The translations under genes were made by a program, and so were the position numbers. This document shows, in pieces, positions 44,701 to 54,449 of a stretch of DNA of 64,000 bases. The first letter of the stretch is position 1, and each line of letters opens with the position of its first letter. This stretch comes from Magnolia sinica (lineage: Eukaryota; Streptophyta; Magnoliopsida; Magnoliales; Magnoliaceae): contig NC_080588.1 of NCBI RefSeq assembly GCF_029962835.1, positions 64,566,001 to 64,630,000 of the forward strand, read 5' to 3'. The notes beneath the pieces were generated by a model. That model ran no database searches. It worked only from the letters and a program-made list of their open reading frames with translations, and was not told the origin of the DNA.

Positions 44701-46738
44701 ATGGCCTCAGGGGAAACTTTTGAGGACCCCATGGACCTGGAACCTATTAGAACCATGCCCTTTTAGAATCAAAATCAATATCATACTAGGATCTTTTGAC
44801 ACATTGAGTTTCATAAAGTCATGGAGTAGTAGAAAGAAACATCAAAAAAGAAAAAGAGGAAGAGAAAGAAAGCTACATAATCTCTCAAGAAACAAAAACG
44901 AAGAATCTAAACCCATACACAAGCACACAAAACTGACCTTTGTTGATAGGGTTGGGAGCCCGAAATTCTTCCCAACAAGCTTCCCATCCCTCCAAAAGGT
45001 CAATTTTGCTCGAGGCAGAAGTAGACCAGGGTCTGTGCACCTGCAACTCAAATCATTACCGATTTTTTCAACAACTTCAAAGCTAGCCATTCCACCATCA
45101 ATAACAAGTTCATCTCCCACTGCAATACCTGCCATACAATCAATTGGGTTATCTTTCCCATACCCATAAAACAACCTATCTCGTCTCAACTCACATTAGT
45201 TCCCGTACCTTCAGCAAATCCTTCGTAGTTTGCTTGAACCGTAAATGGACGACGGCCCTCAAACTTTTGAGTTGTAAATAACCACATAGACCCATCCTAG
45301 GTTGTCGCAAGATAAAGATGATACCGATTAAAATTCAAGCATTTCATATAAAATCAATAGAAAGGGCATATAAAATATAATTGGGCAAGAAAAGAATCTC
45401 CTCTCTCTACAATTAGTTCTTCATACTTTGCTTTCATTATAACTGTTAAAGTGGTAAATAAACACACCTACCAATACAGGGCTGTCCATGGGCGAAGATA
45501 AGCTCTACGGTTTGAGTTTGCTACCATTAATTAAATGGTAGCAACTATGGTTTTAGGACTTGGCAACTCAGACCGACTCATCCGATCCCGAGTCAAGTTG
45601 TGACTCATCTGAGTTGCACCGAGTCACCCCCTGCCCCCCATTTTCAATTCTGACTCATGGTGTCAAACCAGATCGGCTCTGACTGATTCAAAATTGACTC
45701 TGCAAAGTCACATGGGACCCGTCCAAGACTTGGAACCTTCGTGGCAACCCATCACTGATACTTGCGGCATGCACAGACACCAATCCAGACCATCCAAATT
45801 GGGTCCCTTTCTTATGGATTAAGGCCAAATATCACACTGACTGGATGACCCCGACTGTCCAATTGGTGCCATCAAATGAAGGGTTAAAAACAAAATAGCA
45901 AAAAGCCCAAATTCACCAGCTGAAATCAGATGGCTGAGATTGGCGACTATTTCGATTTTAAGCATATGTTACAACCACAATGGGGCGCACTACTTGGACA
46001 GTCTGAATTGGTGTGGATGTACACAGTGTGCTGCGAGATGGGTTGCTACTGTTCTACAAATTGTAGCTAATTGATATGTTATCACACACCAACCATCAAA
46101 TTTCAAACATTTTCTGTAGAATCTAACAGTAGAGGTCTAATGTATCTGGTAATAGTGGCAAGTCAAGTAACGAAAGAAAACTATCTATAATCCAGACAAT
46201 TCTTAGAACAGTTCTTATTTTTTACCTCAGATTTAACAGACGAAGCATCCCCCAAATCGACCATATGCATCTGACTCCCTTCCGTATCAATCATCAGCGA
46301 AATGCAAAACCCATTTTCCTCATTCAACCTCTTGATGTTCCGGATCACATCCTTATGCCACTCTCTCGTGTTATGACACATGTTGAGCCTCGCAACGTTC
46401 ATCCCTCCCGTTGCCAGCGCTTCCAACTCCTCCAAAGAACTGCAGGCAGGGCCCACCGTACAGACGAGCTTAGTCTTCCTCAGCCCCAGAAACCCCTTCT
46501 TCTTCAACTCTGCTTCCGAGACCACGTCGAATTCAAAAGGTGGCAGAATCCCCACAGCCTTCAGATCAGTCGGGACAGCAGAGGACTGAGCTCTGATCCT
46601 GACATTACATTTTTTGAAATTGGAGAATTTGTTAGAAGGAAGCGAAATTGCAGGGGAAATATGGTTCTTTGATGGAAAGATCTGGCTTCTTGCGACGATC
46701 TGAGAAGATGGAAGTGAGTCGATGGTGATGGAGGCCAT
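38121..46738 (-). CDS. PKP2: Plastid pyruvate kinase, beta-type subunit (7 exons, 573 aa)
   Basis: The enzyme converts phosphoenolpyruvate and ADP to pyruvate and ATP, the last step of glycolysis in plastids, where it feeds fatty-acid synthesis. Exons: 46226-46738, 45209-45296, 44938-45128, 43778-43896, 42326-42569, 40185-40419 and 38121-38452. All introns are GT-AG, the frame is open throughout, and the length matches the family (about 570-580). Residues 1 to about 50 are Ser-rich and end RIRA, a plausible chloroplast transit peptide. Visible motifs are MIDTEGS (149-155), VLAKIES with catalytic Lys311 and metal ligand Glu313, and VARGDLG with metal ligand Asp337. The potassium-site motif RxNFSH reads RLNMCHN (117-123), so the usual Ser is Cys121. 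By family knowledge, beta subunits work with an alpha subunit. The assignment to beta rather than alpha rests on overall resemblance. Confidence 0.95.
38960..39042. repeat. Intron 6: two copies of a 41-43-bp unit
   Basis: AAAAGATTATGCCGTACCTA and CATCA.GTAACATA occur twice in tandem with three or four differences. Confidence 0.85.
39046..39190 (+). mobile_element. SINE in intron 6 of the pyruvate kinase gene
   Basis: It has the A box-like GGCTCGGTGGGAGACAGAG and B box-like GGGTTTGAGTGCCC, then a GT-rich 3' end and an A tail. The target duplication ATACTAC is at 39039-39045 and 39191-39197. The 3' GTGTGTGT then A-tail layout is shared with family S1. It is inserted antisense to the host gene. 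Confidence 0.8.
39253..39486. mobile_element. PIF/Harbinger-like MITE in intron 6
   Basis: The left GGGCATGTTTGGTTGCCAC is mirrored by GAGGCAACCAAAAAGGCTC. The flanks TGA (left) and TAA (right) fit a TWA duplication with one change. An internal A17 tract occurs at 39400-39416. Confidence 0.65.
39781..39866. repeat. Intron 6: two copies of a 43-bp unit
   Basis: TATCATGTTCAAATTCCTCA followed by TGGATCACATTGAACCGAAT is duplicated without internal differences. Confidence 0.92.
39959..40090. repeat. Intron 6: four copies of a 32-bp unit
   Basis: The unit ACTATAAATTGCTGATGTAA then GGATGGTATAGC is repeated four times with single-base differences. The array ends about 95 bp from the exon 6 donor site. 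Confidence 0.92.
40185..40419 (-). CDS. PKP2: Pyruvate kinase exon 6 (codons 386-464)
   Basis: It encodes [20 protein letters not shown] through [11 protein letters not shown], finishing the A domain. The donor ATGG|GTATGC leaves phase 1, confirmed by the first bases of exon 7. Confidence 0.93.
40900..41745. repeat. Intron 5 insert with internal duplication (possible LTR fragment)
   Basis: It starts near GGAGTCACCACTAGCC and contains AAGGTGTTAGGTGCC, phrases I associate with plant LTR retrotransposon sequence. Two blocks beginning GAACTCTCTAATCCT (41357 and 41521) are diverged copies of about 165 bp. No termini were found. Confidence 0.4.
41746..41808. repeat. (GA)n microsatellite in intron 5
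   Basis: About 31 units with one GC interruption. Confidence 0.95.
42326..42569 (-). CDS. PKP2: Pyruvate kinase exon 5 (codons 304-385), active site
   Basis: It contains VLAKIES with the catalytic lysine and VARGDLG with a metal-binding aspartate, then [11 protein letters not shown] and [17 protein letters not shown], the most conserved block of the family. It ends GAG|GTATTA. Confidence 0.95.
43778..43896 (-). CDS. PKP2: Pyruvate kinase exon 4 (codons 265-304)
   Basis: The acceptor ATATAG|GATTGG opens an exon that encodes [20 protein letters not shown] and the following helix. It ends TCTGA|GTAAGG, splitting a Glu codon. Confidence 0.92.
44357..44468. repeat. Intron 3: 40-bp unit, about 2.7 copies
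   Basis: GGTCTTTGTTTGACAATGTT then TTGAACTAGATATTAA occurs twice in full and once in part. Confidence 0.9.
44938..45128 (-). CDS. PKP2: Pyruvate kinase exon 3 (codons 201-264)
   Basis: This is the B-domain region, with [16 protein letters not shown] and [16 protein letters not shown]. It ends ACAAAG|GTCAG in phase 0. Intron 2, upstream, is only 80 bases. Confidence 0.92.
45209..45296 (-). CDS. PKP2: Pyruvate kinase exon 2 (codons 172-201)
   Basis: The acceptor CTAG|GATGGG and donor GAAG|GTACGG frame 88 bases encoding [18 protein letters not shown] and following residues. It ends in phase 1, splitting a Gly codon. Confidence 0.92.
46226..46738 (-). CDS. PKP2: Pyruvate kinase exon 1 (codons 1-171)
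   Basis: It starts at the ATG at 46738, the first in frame, and encodes the transit peptide, the [11 protein letters not shown] segment and the start of the catalytic A domain including MIDTEGS. The donor reads GAG|GTAAAA, phase 0. Confidence 0.92.
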
Positions 46739-46920
46739 TGATGATAAGCTTGAAGACTCTAGATCTGCGAGAGAGAGGTTTTAAGAAGAGGATATTTAGG
46801 GTTTTTTGAAGATCCTGACGTGTTCAAGGTTGGAATGTCCGTCGCCTTTTTACGTTTTTTTTCTTTTAAGAATCGGTGACGGTGTTTACAAGGAGAGGGT
46901 AACCCTAATTTCATCCCTCA
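46739..46920 (-). promoter_or_regulatory. Pyruvate kinase 5' leader and proximal promoter region
   Basis: Upstream of the ATG the minus strand carries a CT-rich leader and an AAACCCTAAA telo-box (46795-46804), with a second telo-box-like AACCCTAATT on the plus strand at 46901-46910. CTAAATATCC beside the first telo-box is a weak TATA candidate. Telo-boxes are known from plant housekeeping promoters. The transcription start cannot be placed. Confidence 0.5.
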
Positions 46921-48007
46921 ACGACTCTCGCGGCATTTTAAATGTTTCAAACACGCTGTAGTTGGGAGCAGTTCCTTTTTTAACGGTCAACAGCTCATCG
47001 GTCGGGATACGATGCTCGGGCGGAGAGTGAGAGGAATTTCACAAAAAAGAATACATTCCGGTACCTCTTTGAAAGAAGTTTTCAAAAAACTACCCAATAA
47101 TCAATATAATTAGTCCCAAAAATATCTTCATCCTCATTCAGGTGGACCGCACGAATGAAACATTGTATAAGGCAACGATCACCTTCTAAATTGTTTCCTT
47201 TAATGTGGCCCACTAGATTAATAGATGGCCCTTAATTTGTAGTCCTAGGGCATAAATTTTGCTACGGCATCTAATGGTTGGAGTGGATTTCATATCATAT
47301 CATATATATATTTGGTGGGCCCTGTAAAAATCAACGGTGGCCTATCTCTGTTCCAACTATTTTCTTTAATGGGCCCACCTTGATCATGGGTCATCAGGAT
47401 TTTTTGGCTTTGGATCTAAATTGGAATTACACATGTAATGTTCAGAGTGGATAGCATACACATCATAGTGGTCCCACCAAAAATAAAGTCATGGCATTAA
47501 TTGCCAACTGTACGAAGAGATTACTTAGAAAAAAAAAATGTCACTTTGATTTTGACAGGCCACTGGTATATTTATGTAAAATCCACTCTGACCATTGTAT
47601 ATTTAGTTTTATATTGGGCCCAACCACAAAAATAAATCATGATAACTCTAGGGCCCACATTAAAGGACGGGAGATGAACGTGCACCTTTAATTTCTACGA
47701 GGCTCACTATGATGATTATATGATTTCATTCTAGTCATTTGATTCCACACAAAAATTTCAGTTTTATGAAGTAAAAATCATATTCAATTATAAGCCACTT
47801 GAACCACACTAATAGAAAACAATTTGAAAGATGAGAGTTACCTTGAACACTATTTCTGATCACGTGATTCATTTGAATCACATATGTAGCTGATTTTTAG
47901 CCCATTTCCCAACATGGGTGGCACAACTAGTGATTGCAGTGGATTTTATAGTAATGGATATAGTTGTACACATGATAGCTCAATCTAGCTCGATTTAACT
48001 TAGCTTG
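46921..48007. other. Upstream intergenic sequence with F1-like phrases
   Basis: 47140-47480 and 47590-47830 hold diverged F1-like arms (for example TTTGGTGGGCCCTG and GGGCCCACATTAAAGG). There is no gene. Confidence 0.5.
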
Positions 48008-49950
48008 TGTCATGCCCCAAACTTGGAAATCGAGCTCACAAAATTCCTGACTGCCGAATCCGGTGCCGACAGCCTCCGTAGTACCCCATTCTCGGCTCTC
48101 GGCTCCCAACTCACATGCATCAGGTTTCAATCCTTGGATCCTATAAGGAGAATTTTCAAGATGAATTTTTTTTTTTTTTTTTTAAGGAGCATAGTCACAA
48201 ATGTACCCAAGTCATCAAAACATCACCACCACATATCCACTAATATAATATTTGAGTACAGTGCTAAAAGGGAAATACATCATATAACAAAATTCCAAAA
48301 GATCGGGCACATGCTCTTGCCTCAATACTGCTGCGGTCTAGCATAACCTGCACGTAACGAATATGCATAAGCTTACTACGAAGCTTAGAGAGTACGCGCG
48401 CGTGTGTGCAATGCATGTGTCAAGCATACAAATGCCAGAGTAAGCGAAAATGATGGAAGGCTAAACTGGTAAGTCCATAAATAATGTTAGTCATACCAAG
48501 GCTATGCAATACAAGGCCTATATGGCCAAATGTCATATGTTATAAATGCAATACAAGCATGTCAATCCTCAACTAGTCTACGTATCAGTACGGTTCGTTA
48601 CTGAAAACATCACAGGTGTCTAGTACACTCCAACACTAGCTACATCACGCGCATGATCAAGTGAATGGAAGAGACCTCACTATCCGCCTGGCCAGTGGTG
48701 CGCTAATGCCCACCCGACTCGTTGATAGCGGACTCATTTACGAGCTGGTCAAACTCAACTTAGTTTACAGCCCCCTACCCTCAGGTGGATAAGGTCACAC
48801 CCCTTTTAAACCAACCACTACACAGTGGGAGACGTGGCCTACTAGTGTTAGGCACTCGGGCGCTCATATTATCCACTCCGTCTCAACGTTGAAATATCCT
48901 ACTGGTACCACAAAGGTTTAGAGACTTTCACCCAAGGACATTCATAGCGCTCTAATGCTAGAATTGATATTTTCGGTATTCAATCTAGTCATTCATGATA
49001 TGCCTGTGGAGGCTATAACCCTGATGTCGTTAGGGCGTAAAGTAATCATAGCATACAAGACGAGAAATGAATGAGTCATACCATCCAAGTCATGTATCAC
49101 ACCTGCATGTACCGCACGATCATGTGGGACAACCCTATCTCATATGGGGTCCCCTACGTATCTCAGCAAAATGGTGTATGATATGATCAATTACCACCCA
49201 CAACATGCATACAAATGATGCGTATGGGCATATGTTCGAGCATGATGTCATTATACTAAGCATGTTCTTAGTGTGTCCTATCAAGCCAAGTGCACTAGCA
49301 TGTTATCAAACATATCAGACAATAATCGGCCTTAATCGGCACATCATATATAGAGTGTGAGAACTGAACAACATGCCCTACTAGAAATATAGAAGTATAT
49401 ATGGTATGACCCACATTAGACTAACATTAGCTTCTCATGTTGCCTACAAGGTATGAATAGAATATATATAACAAGGCAGGGTCTACTGTGTGAGACCTGT
49501 ATCATAGCACATACCGTTCCGTAGGCTTCCGCGGTTCCCTCGGTCGAATTCGGGCAACCTTCGACCTTTATCCGACATTTGTGCACGATCCTGAATCGTG
49601 TCCCATATTCCAGAGTCGGCTCGACCCGAGACTTGTACCCTTGGGCCGCGCCGTCGCCGCGATGTGATACCCAAGTAAAGAGATGTGGGCCCGCGATCAG
49701 TTCGAGAAAACGCCGCACGTTTGTAATCCCAAGAGAATCTCTACCAAATGTCAAATCAATCCCATCAATCAATAAAAGTACATAACCCATCAAGTCAAGT
49801 ATCCTATCTCATCCCAAGTACACAACACAATCCCCAAAGTCAACCTTTCCATCCCATCTCTTACATACCCCATCACTCTCTCTCTTTTAATCTCTCTCTC
49901 ATTTTCAAAATCCCTCTCCTAAGCAACCATGGGAGAGGTAGACGTCCATA
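48008..49950 (+). mobile_element. Gypsy-type LTR, left end and body
   Basis: It begins TGTCATGCCCCAAACTTGG, a typical start for plant gypsy (chromovirus-like) LTRs. It has no coding frame. The section 48815-49260 matches 53800-54230 in inverse orientation. The right end is not clear; the sequence grades into F1-type repeats at about 49960. Confidence 0.55.
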
Positions 49951-49959
49951 GGAGAGAGG

Positions 49960-50578
49960 TCATATATGGCCCACCTCCCTACCACCATATCCAACCATCC
50001 AATCTCCATCATCCACCGTCAAAGCCGAAGCCAAGAAGTTGGGCGTTCCATTGGACCAAGAAGGCGGCCAATAGGTGGGTGATATTAGGTTTTTTTTAAA
50101 CCATTGATTTGTATGTGAGGTCTCACTTGTGGTGGGACCCATTTTGATGTGTGTTTTGTATATAATGGGGGCCCATAGTGGTGGGGCCCCTCCCATAGCC
50201 GAACACACACACACACTCTCTCTCTCTCTCTGTATGATAGATTGTGGCCCACCTTGATGTTTGATCTTATCCATGCCGTCCATCCAACCCACAGCAGCAA
50301 GGTAATTGCTGTATTGACACCACCCAAGTCGTGAACCCCACCATGAGATATGTGTTTTATTTAACCATTCATCCATTTGCGTGGAACCTACCCCACACGT
50401 GTGATACATGTGAGGGTGGGGCCACTAGATGTACGTGGCTTATTCTCGGCCGTCCGTCCAGTAGGGCCGGGACAGTAGGCCACATGATGTATGTGTTGTG
50501 TCCAGTCATCCATCTGGACGCTGGACGTTTCTGTCCTACTCAGGTGTATTGTATTATATAATATAAAATGTATATATT

Positions 50579-50639
<61 letters not shown>

Positions 50640-51730
50640 AATACATACATATGTGTATTGTATGTGTGGGCCACACCACGTGAACCACCATGGTATATAT
50701 ATGTTATATACTCACCGTCCAAATTTGGACGGTGGGATTTTTCATGATGAATGTGTTTTATACCTGCCATTCAAGGCGGTGGGGCCCTGGCACTCACGTG
50801 TGGCATCCACACCATCCATCTGAGGACGTGGGATTCACCGTGATCTAAGTATTTTATCCATGCTTCTGGACCCACCACAATGCATGTGTTGTACCCATAA
50901 CGCCCATTTGTTTATGGATGTGAGACCCACCGTGATGTATGCCACCATCCACAGTGCACGGTGTGTGCGACCCACTGTGATACGTGTCTCGCTGGACGGT
51001 GGTACCAACCTGATGCAATGCTGCATCCAGCACGTGGACCCCACCGACATGTATGTATTACATCTACACCGTCCATCTATCTTTCTAGATCGTTTTATGG
51101 CCAGCCGCTATGGGGCCCACATGCCACGTACATGATATCCAGATCGTCCGTCCTACCTGGACGTCGGATGGGAAACAAAAAAAAAAAACAGCTTTATTTA
51201 GCAGGTGGCCACACGCGTGGACTCACCTGACGAATGGGTTTCGTCCAGTCGTCCAGGTAGGACGGTGGACCCACCGTGATATTTTCATCCACACCGTCTG
51301 GACCCGTTTGGACGGTGCAGGGCGCTCCACCATGATGTACGTACCTTGTGCTCGGCCGTCCATCTGCTGGACAGCCAGCAGCTTCAGCTATTGCAGATGA
51401 TGCCAACAAGCTCTGTTGGGTTTGATCATGGGGCGTGTGTTATATCCAAAACGTCCATTCGTTTTGCCAAATCACGGGCCCACCCTGAATTATATGTGAA
51501 TTTTATACACTGTCCATGGTGTATGGGTTTTATTCTGACCATCCATCTGTGTGGACCACGCATGAGGTATGTGCTATATCCACACCGTCCAGACAGTGTT
51601 GGACGGTGCTGGAATTGTTTGGACAATGCTGTGGGGCCCTGCCTTTATGTATGTATTTTGACCCATATCGTCCATGTGTTTGGTCGGTGTTGAGCAATGT
51701 TTGGGTAGTGCTATGAGCCTCACAATGTTG
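49960..51730. repeat. Degenerate array of F1-like end segments
   Basis: Dozens of copies of a short phrase pattern, GTGGGACCCACCGTGATGTA / TGTGTTATATCCACACCGTC / CATCTG, follow one another every 40-100 bp, mostly in one orientation and without F1 interiors. CT/CA and AT microsatellites (50204-50232, 50585-50634) lie within it. Confidence 0.7.
50585..50634. repeat. (AT)n microsatellite
   Basis: About 25 AT units are followed within 35 bp by GTGTGGGCCACACCACG, an F1/F2-like end. Confidence 0.95.
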
Positions 51731-51829
51731 TATGTATTTAGTCTACGCCGTCCAGCAGCTTAGGACGGCATTGGACAATGTTTGCACGGTGCTGATCTTC
51801 ACGGGCAATGTTTGGGCCTGATGTGATAA

Positions 51830-52060
51830 ATTTAAGGCTCATTTGCTTAGTATATGGGGCCCACTTGCTATGTATATTAGGCCCATGTAATGGGGCCCAC
51901 CCAATGTGTATTAGGACTATATTGTGCGGTCCATTGTGGTATGTATTAGGCCCATGTCGCGTGGCCCATTCGATGCATATGAGGCACATGTGCAAGGCCC
52001 ACCTGTGATGTATTTGAGGCCCAGGTGCATGTTCCACCTGTTATATATTCAAGGCCTGTT
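51830..52060. repeat. Short tandem array (30-40-bp units)
   Basis: Units on the pattern GGCCCACCTGTGATGTATTT then GAGGCCCATGTG recur about seven times. Three to four more occur at 53570-53690, beyond the 43-bp array. Confidence 0.75.
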
Positions 52061-52116
52061 GAGATATGTGATTTTATCATGATGTATGTAATGATGTTTA
52101 TGTGAGTCACTCCTTA

Positions 52117-52147
52117 GGAGCAATGTTGGTTAAATGTCCACATTGAT
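52117..52147. repeat. Flanking copy of a motif bracketing the 43-bp array (left)
   Basis: GCAATGTTGGTTAAATGTCC ACATTG occurs here and again at 53723-53748 on the other side of the array, in the same orientation. Confidence 0.85.
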
Positions 52148-52204
52148 GGCCAATGATGGTTGAAGGTTCTCACTGTGACCTTCCCTTAGGCCCTTTGTTA
52201 GGCT

Positions 52205-53545
52205 GATTCTGATTGTCGTAGCCGATTACCAATTTCGATTGACGTGACCGATTTGCCAACTCTGATTATCGATCGATCCCATTTGTCATGACCGATTTGT
52301 TGATTCTGATTATCGATCGATCCGATTGTCGTGACCGATTTGCCGATTCTGATTATTGATCGATCCCGATTGTCGTGACCGATTTGTCGATTCTGATTAT
52401 CAATCGATCCGATTGTCGTGACCGATCTGCCGATTCTGATTATCGATCGATCTGATTGTCGTGATCGATTTGTCAATTCTGATTATCGATTAATCCAATT
52501 GTCGTGACCGATTTGCCGATTCTGATTATCGATCGATCCCGATTGTCGTGACCGACTTGCTGATTCTCATTATCGACCGATCCCAAATGTCGTGACCAAT
52601 TTGTTGATTCTGATTATCGATCGATCCGATTGTTGTGACCGATTTACCAATTCTAATTATCGATCGATCTGATTGTCGTGATCGATTTGCCGATTCTAAT
52701 TATCGATCGATCTGATTGTCGTGGCCAATTTGTCGATTCTGATTATTGATCGATCCCGATTGTCATAACCAATTTGTCAATTTTGATTATCGATCGATCC
52801 GATTGTCGTGATCGATTTGCCGATTCTGATCATCGATCGATCTGATTGTTGTGACTGATTTGCCAATTTTGATTATCGATCGATCCGATTGTCGTGACCG
52901 ATTTGCCGATTCTGATTATCGATCGATCCGATTGTTGTGACCGATTTGTCGATTTTGATTATCGATTGATCCCGATTGTCGTGATCGATTTGCTGATTCT
53001 GATTATCGATCGATACGATTGTCGTGACTGATTTGTCCATTCTGATTATCGATTGATCCGATTGTCGTGACCGATTTGCCGATTATGATTATCGATCGAT
53101 CCCGATTGTCGTGGCCGATTGCCGATTCCGATTGACATGACCGAGTTGCCAACTCTGATTATCGATCGATCCCAATTGTCGTGACTGATTTGCCGATTTT
53201 GATTATCGATCAATCCGATTGTCATGACCGAATTGTCGATTCTGATTATCATTCGATTCCGATTATCATAGCCGATTGCCGATTCAAATTGACGTGACCG
53301 ATTTGTCGACTCTGATTATCGATCGATCTCGATTGTCGTGACCAATTTGCCGATTCTGATTCTCGATCGATCCCGATTGTCGCGGCCGATTATCGATCCC
53401 GATTATCGTGACCGATTTGCCGACTCTGATTATCGATCAATCCCGATTGTCGTGACCGATTTGTCGATTCTGATTATCGATGGATCCCGATTGTCAAGTC
53501 TGAGTGTCGATTTCGATTGTCGAGGCCGATTGTCGAGACCTATAT
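52205..53545. repeat. 43-bp satellite array, about 31 units
   Basis: Units contain GATTCTGATTATCGATCGAT followed by CCGATTGTCGTGACCGATTT and GC. Some have 44 bp. Single-base variants are scattered. Each unit carries the palindrome ATCGATCGAT. Arginine-rich minus-strand frames over it are a consequence of the repeat and not evidence for a gene. Confidence 0.93.
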
Positions 53546-53799
53546 GGTGTATATGCGACTCGTAGTTGAGGCCCATTGTGATGTATGTTAGGTCCATGTG
53601 AAAGGCCCATCGTGATGTGTATTAAGCTCTTAAGTGAGACCCATGGTGTTGTATATTCGGCCCTTCTATGAGGTCATGAGTCTACTATATGTTAGGATCT
53701 ATGAGGGCCATTCCTCGGGGGCAATGTTGGTTAAATGTCCACATTGCCAAGGTCGATTGTCGATGCCAGTTATTGATACCGATTATGAGTATGTGACAG

Positions 53800-54230
53800 C
53801 ATAGCATCATGAGACAAGCCCATACGCATCATCTGCATGTTTGTTATGAGATGTGGTTGATCATTGCATATGTCATTGAGCATGTTGTTCTGAGACTCCC
53901 TGATAGGCGGAGGTTATCTCACATGAGCGCACGGTATGCGCAGAATTGATGCATGACTGGATTGTATAACTCATGCATCTTGTATTATGATTACTATAAG
54001 TCATAGCGACATCAGGGCCGTAGCCTCCATAGGCATATCGTGGATGGCCAGACGGAGCATCGAAAATTTGTTCTATCATTGGGCTGCCATAGATGGCCCT
54101 GGGTGAAAATCCATAAACCCTTTTGGTACCAGAGGACTCCCCAATGTCGATATCGAGTGGATACATGAGCGTCCGAGTGCCAAATACCAGGAGGCCACGT
54201 CTCCCATTGTGTCGTAGTCGGTGCTAAATT
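53800..54230 (-). mobile_element. Inverted second copy of part of the gypsy-type LTR
   Basis: On the minus strand this reads CAATGGGAGACGTGGCCT, GGCACTCGGACGCTCATG, ATATGCCTATGGAGGCTA and AGATGATGCGTATGGGC. These match in order CAGTGGGAGACGTGGCCT, GGCACTCGGGCGCTCATA, ATATGCCTGTGGAGGCTA and AAATGATGCGTATGGGC on the plus strand at 48827-49223. Identity looks moderate, so the two are family members and not a recent duplication. Confidence 0.8.
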
Positions 54231-54449
54231 TAAAGATTTAATAGAACCATAGTTTAAGAATTTAATAGAACCATAATTTCAACATTCACACACCAACTAA
54301 TTTAAGGATTTGGATTCAAAATGCTAAATATAACCAAAGACCTAAGGGGTTTCGATTCCAAGGATTCCTAAGTCCAAGGTATCCCAAAAAGTAGGGATTC
54401 CCAAGCCCAATGGATCCCAAAACCAATAAATCTCAAGTCTAAGAGGTTT

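Noticed and set aside
46265-46672. Plus-strand frame of 135 codons over pyruvate kinase exon 1
   Set aside because: Shadow of the coding exon on the other strand, which has clear family motifs.
52200-53545. A CRISPR array, suggested by regular 43-bp spacing
   Set aside because: Units are continuous tandem repeats without unique spacers and the DNA is plant nuclear.
52198-53565. Arginine/isoleucine-rich repeat proteins over the 43-bp array
   Set aside because: The 43-bp period changes frame every unit; the open runs are short and chance-driven.
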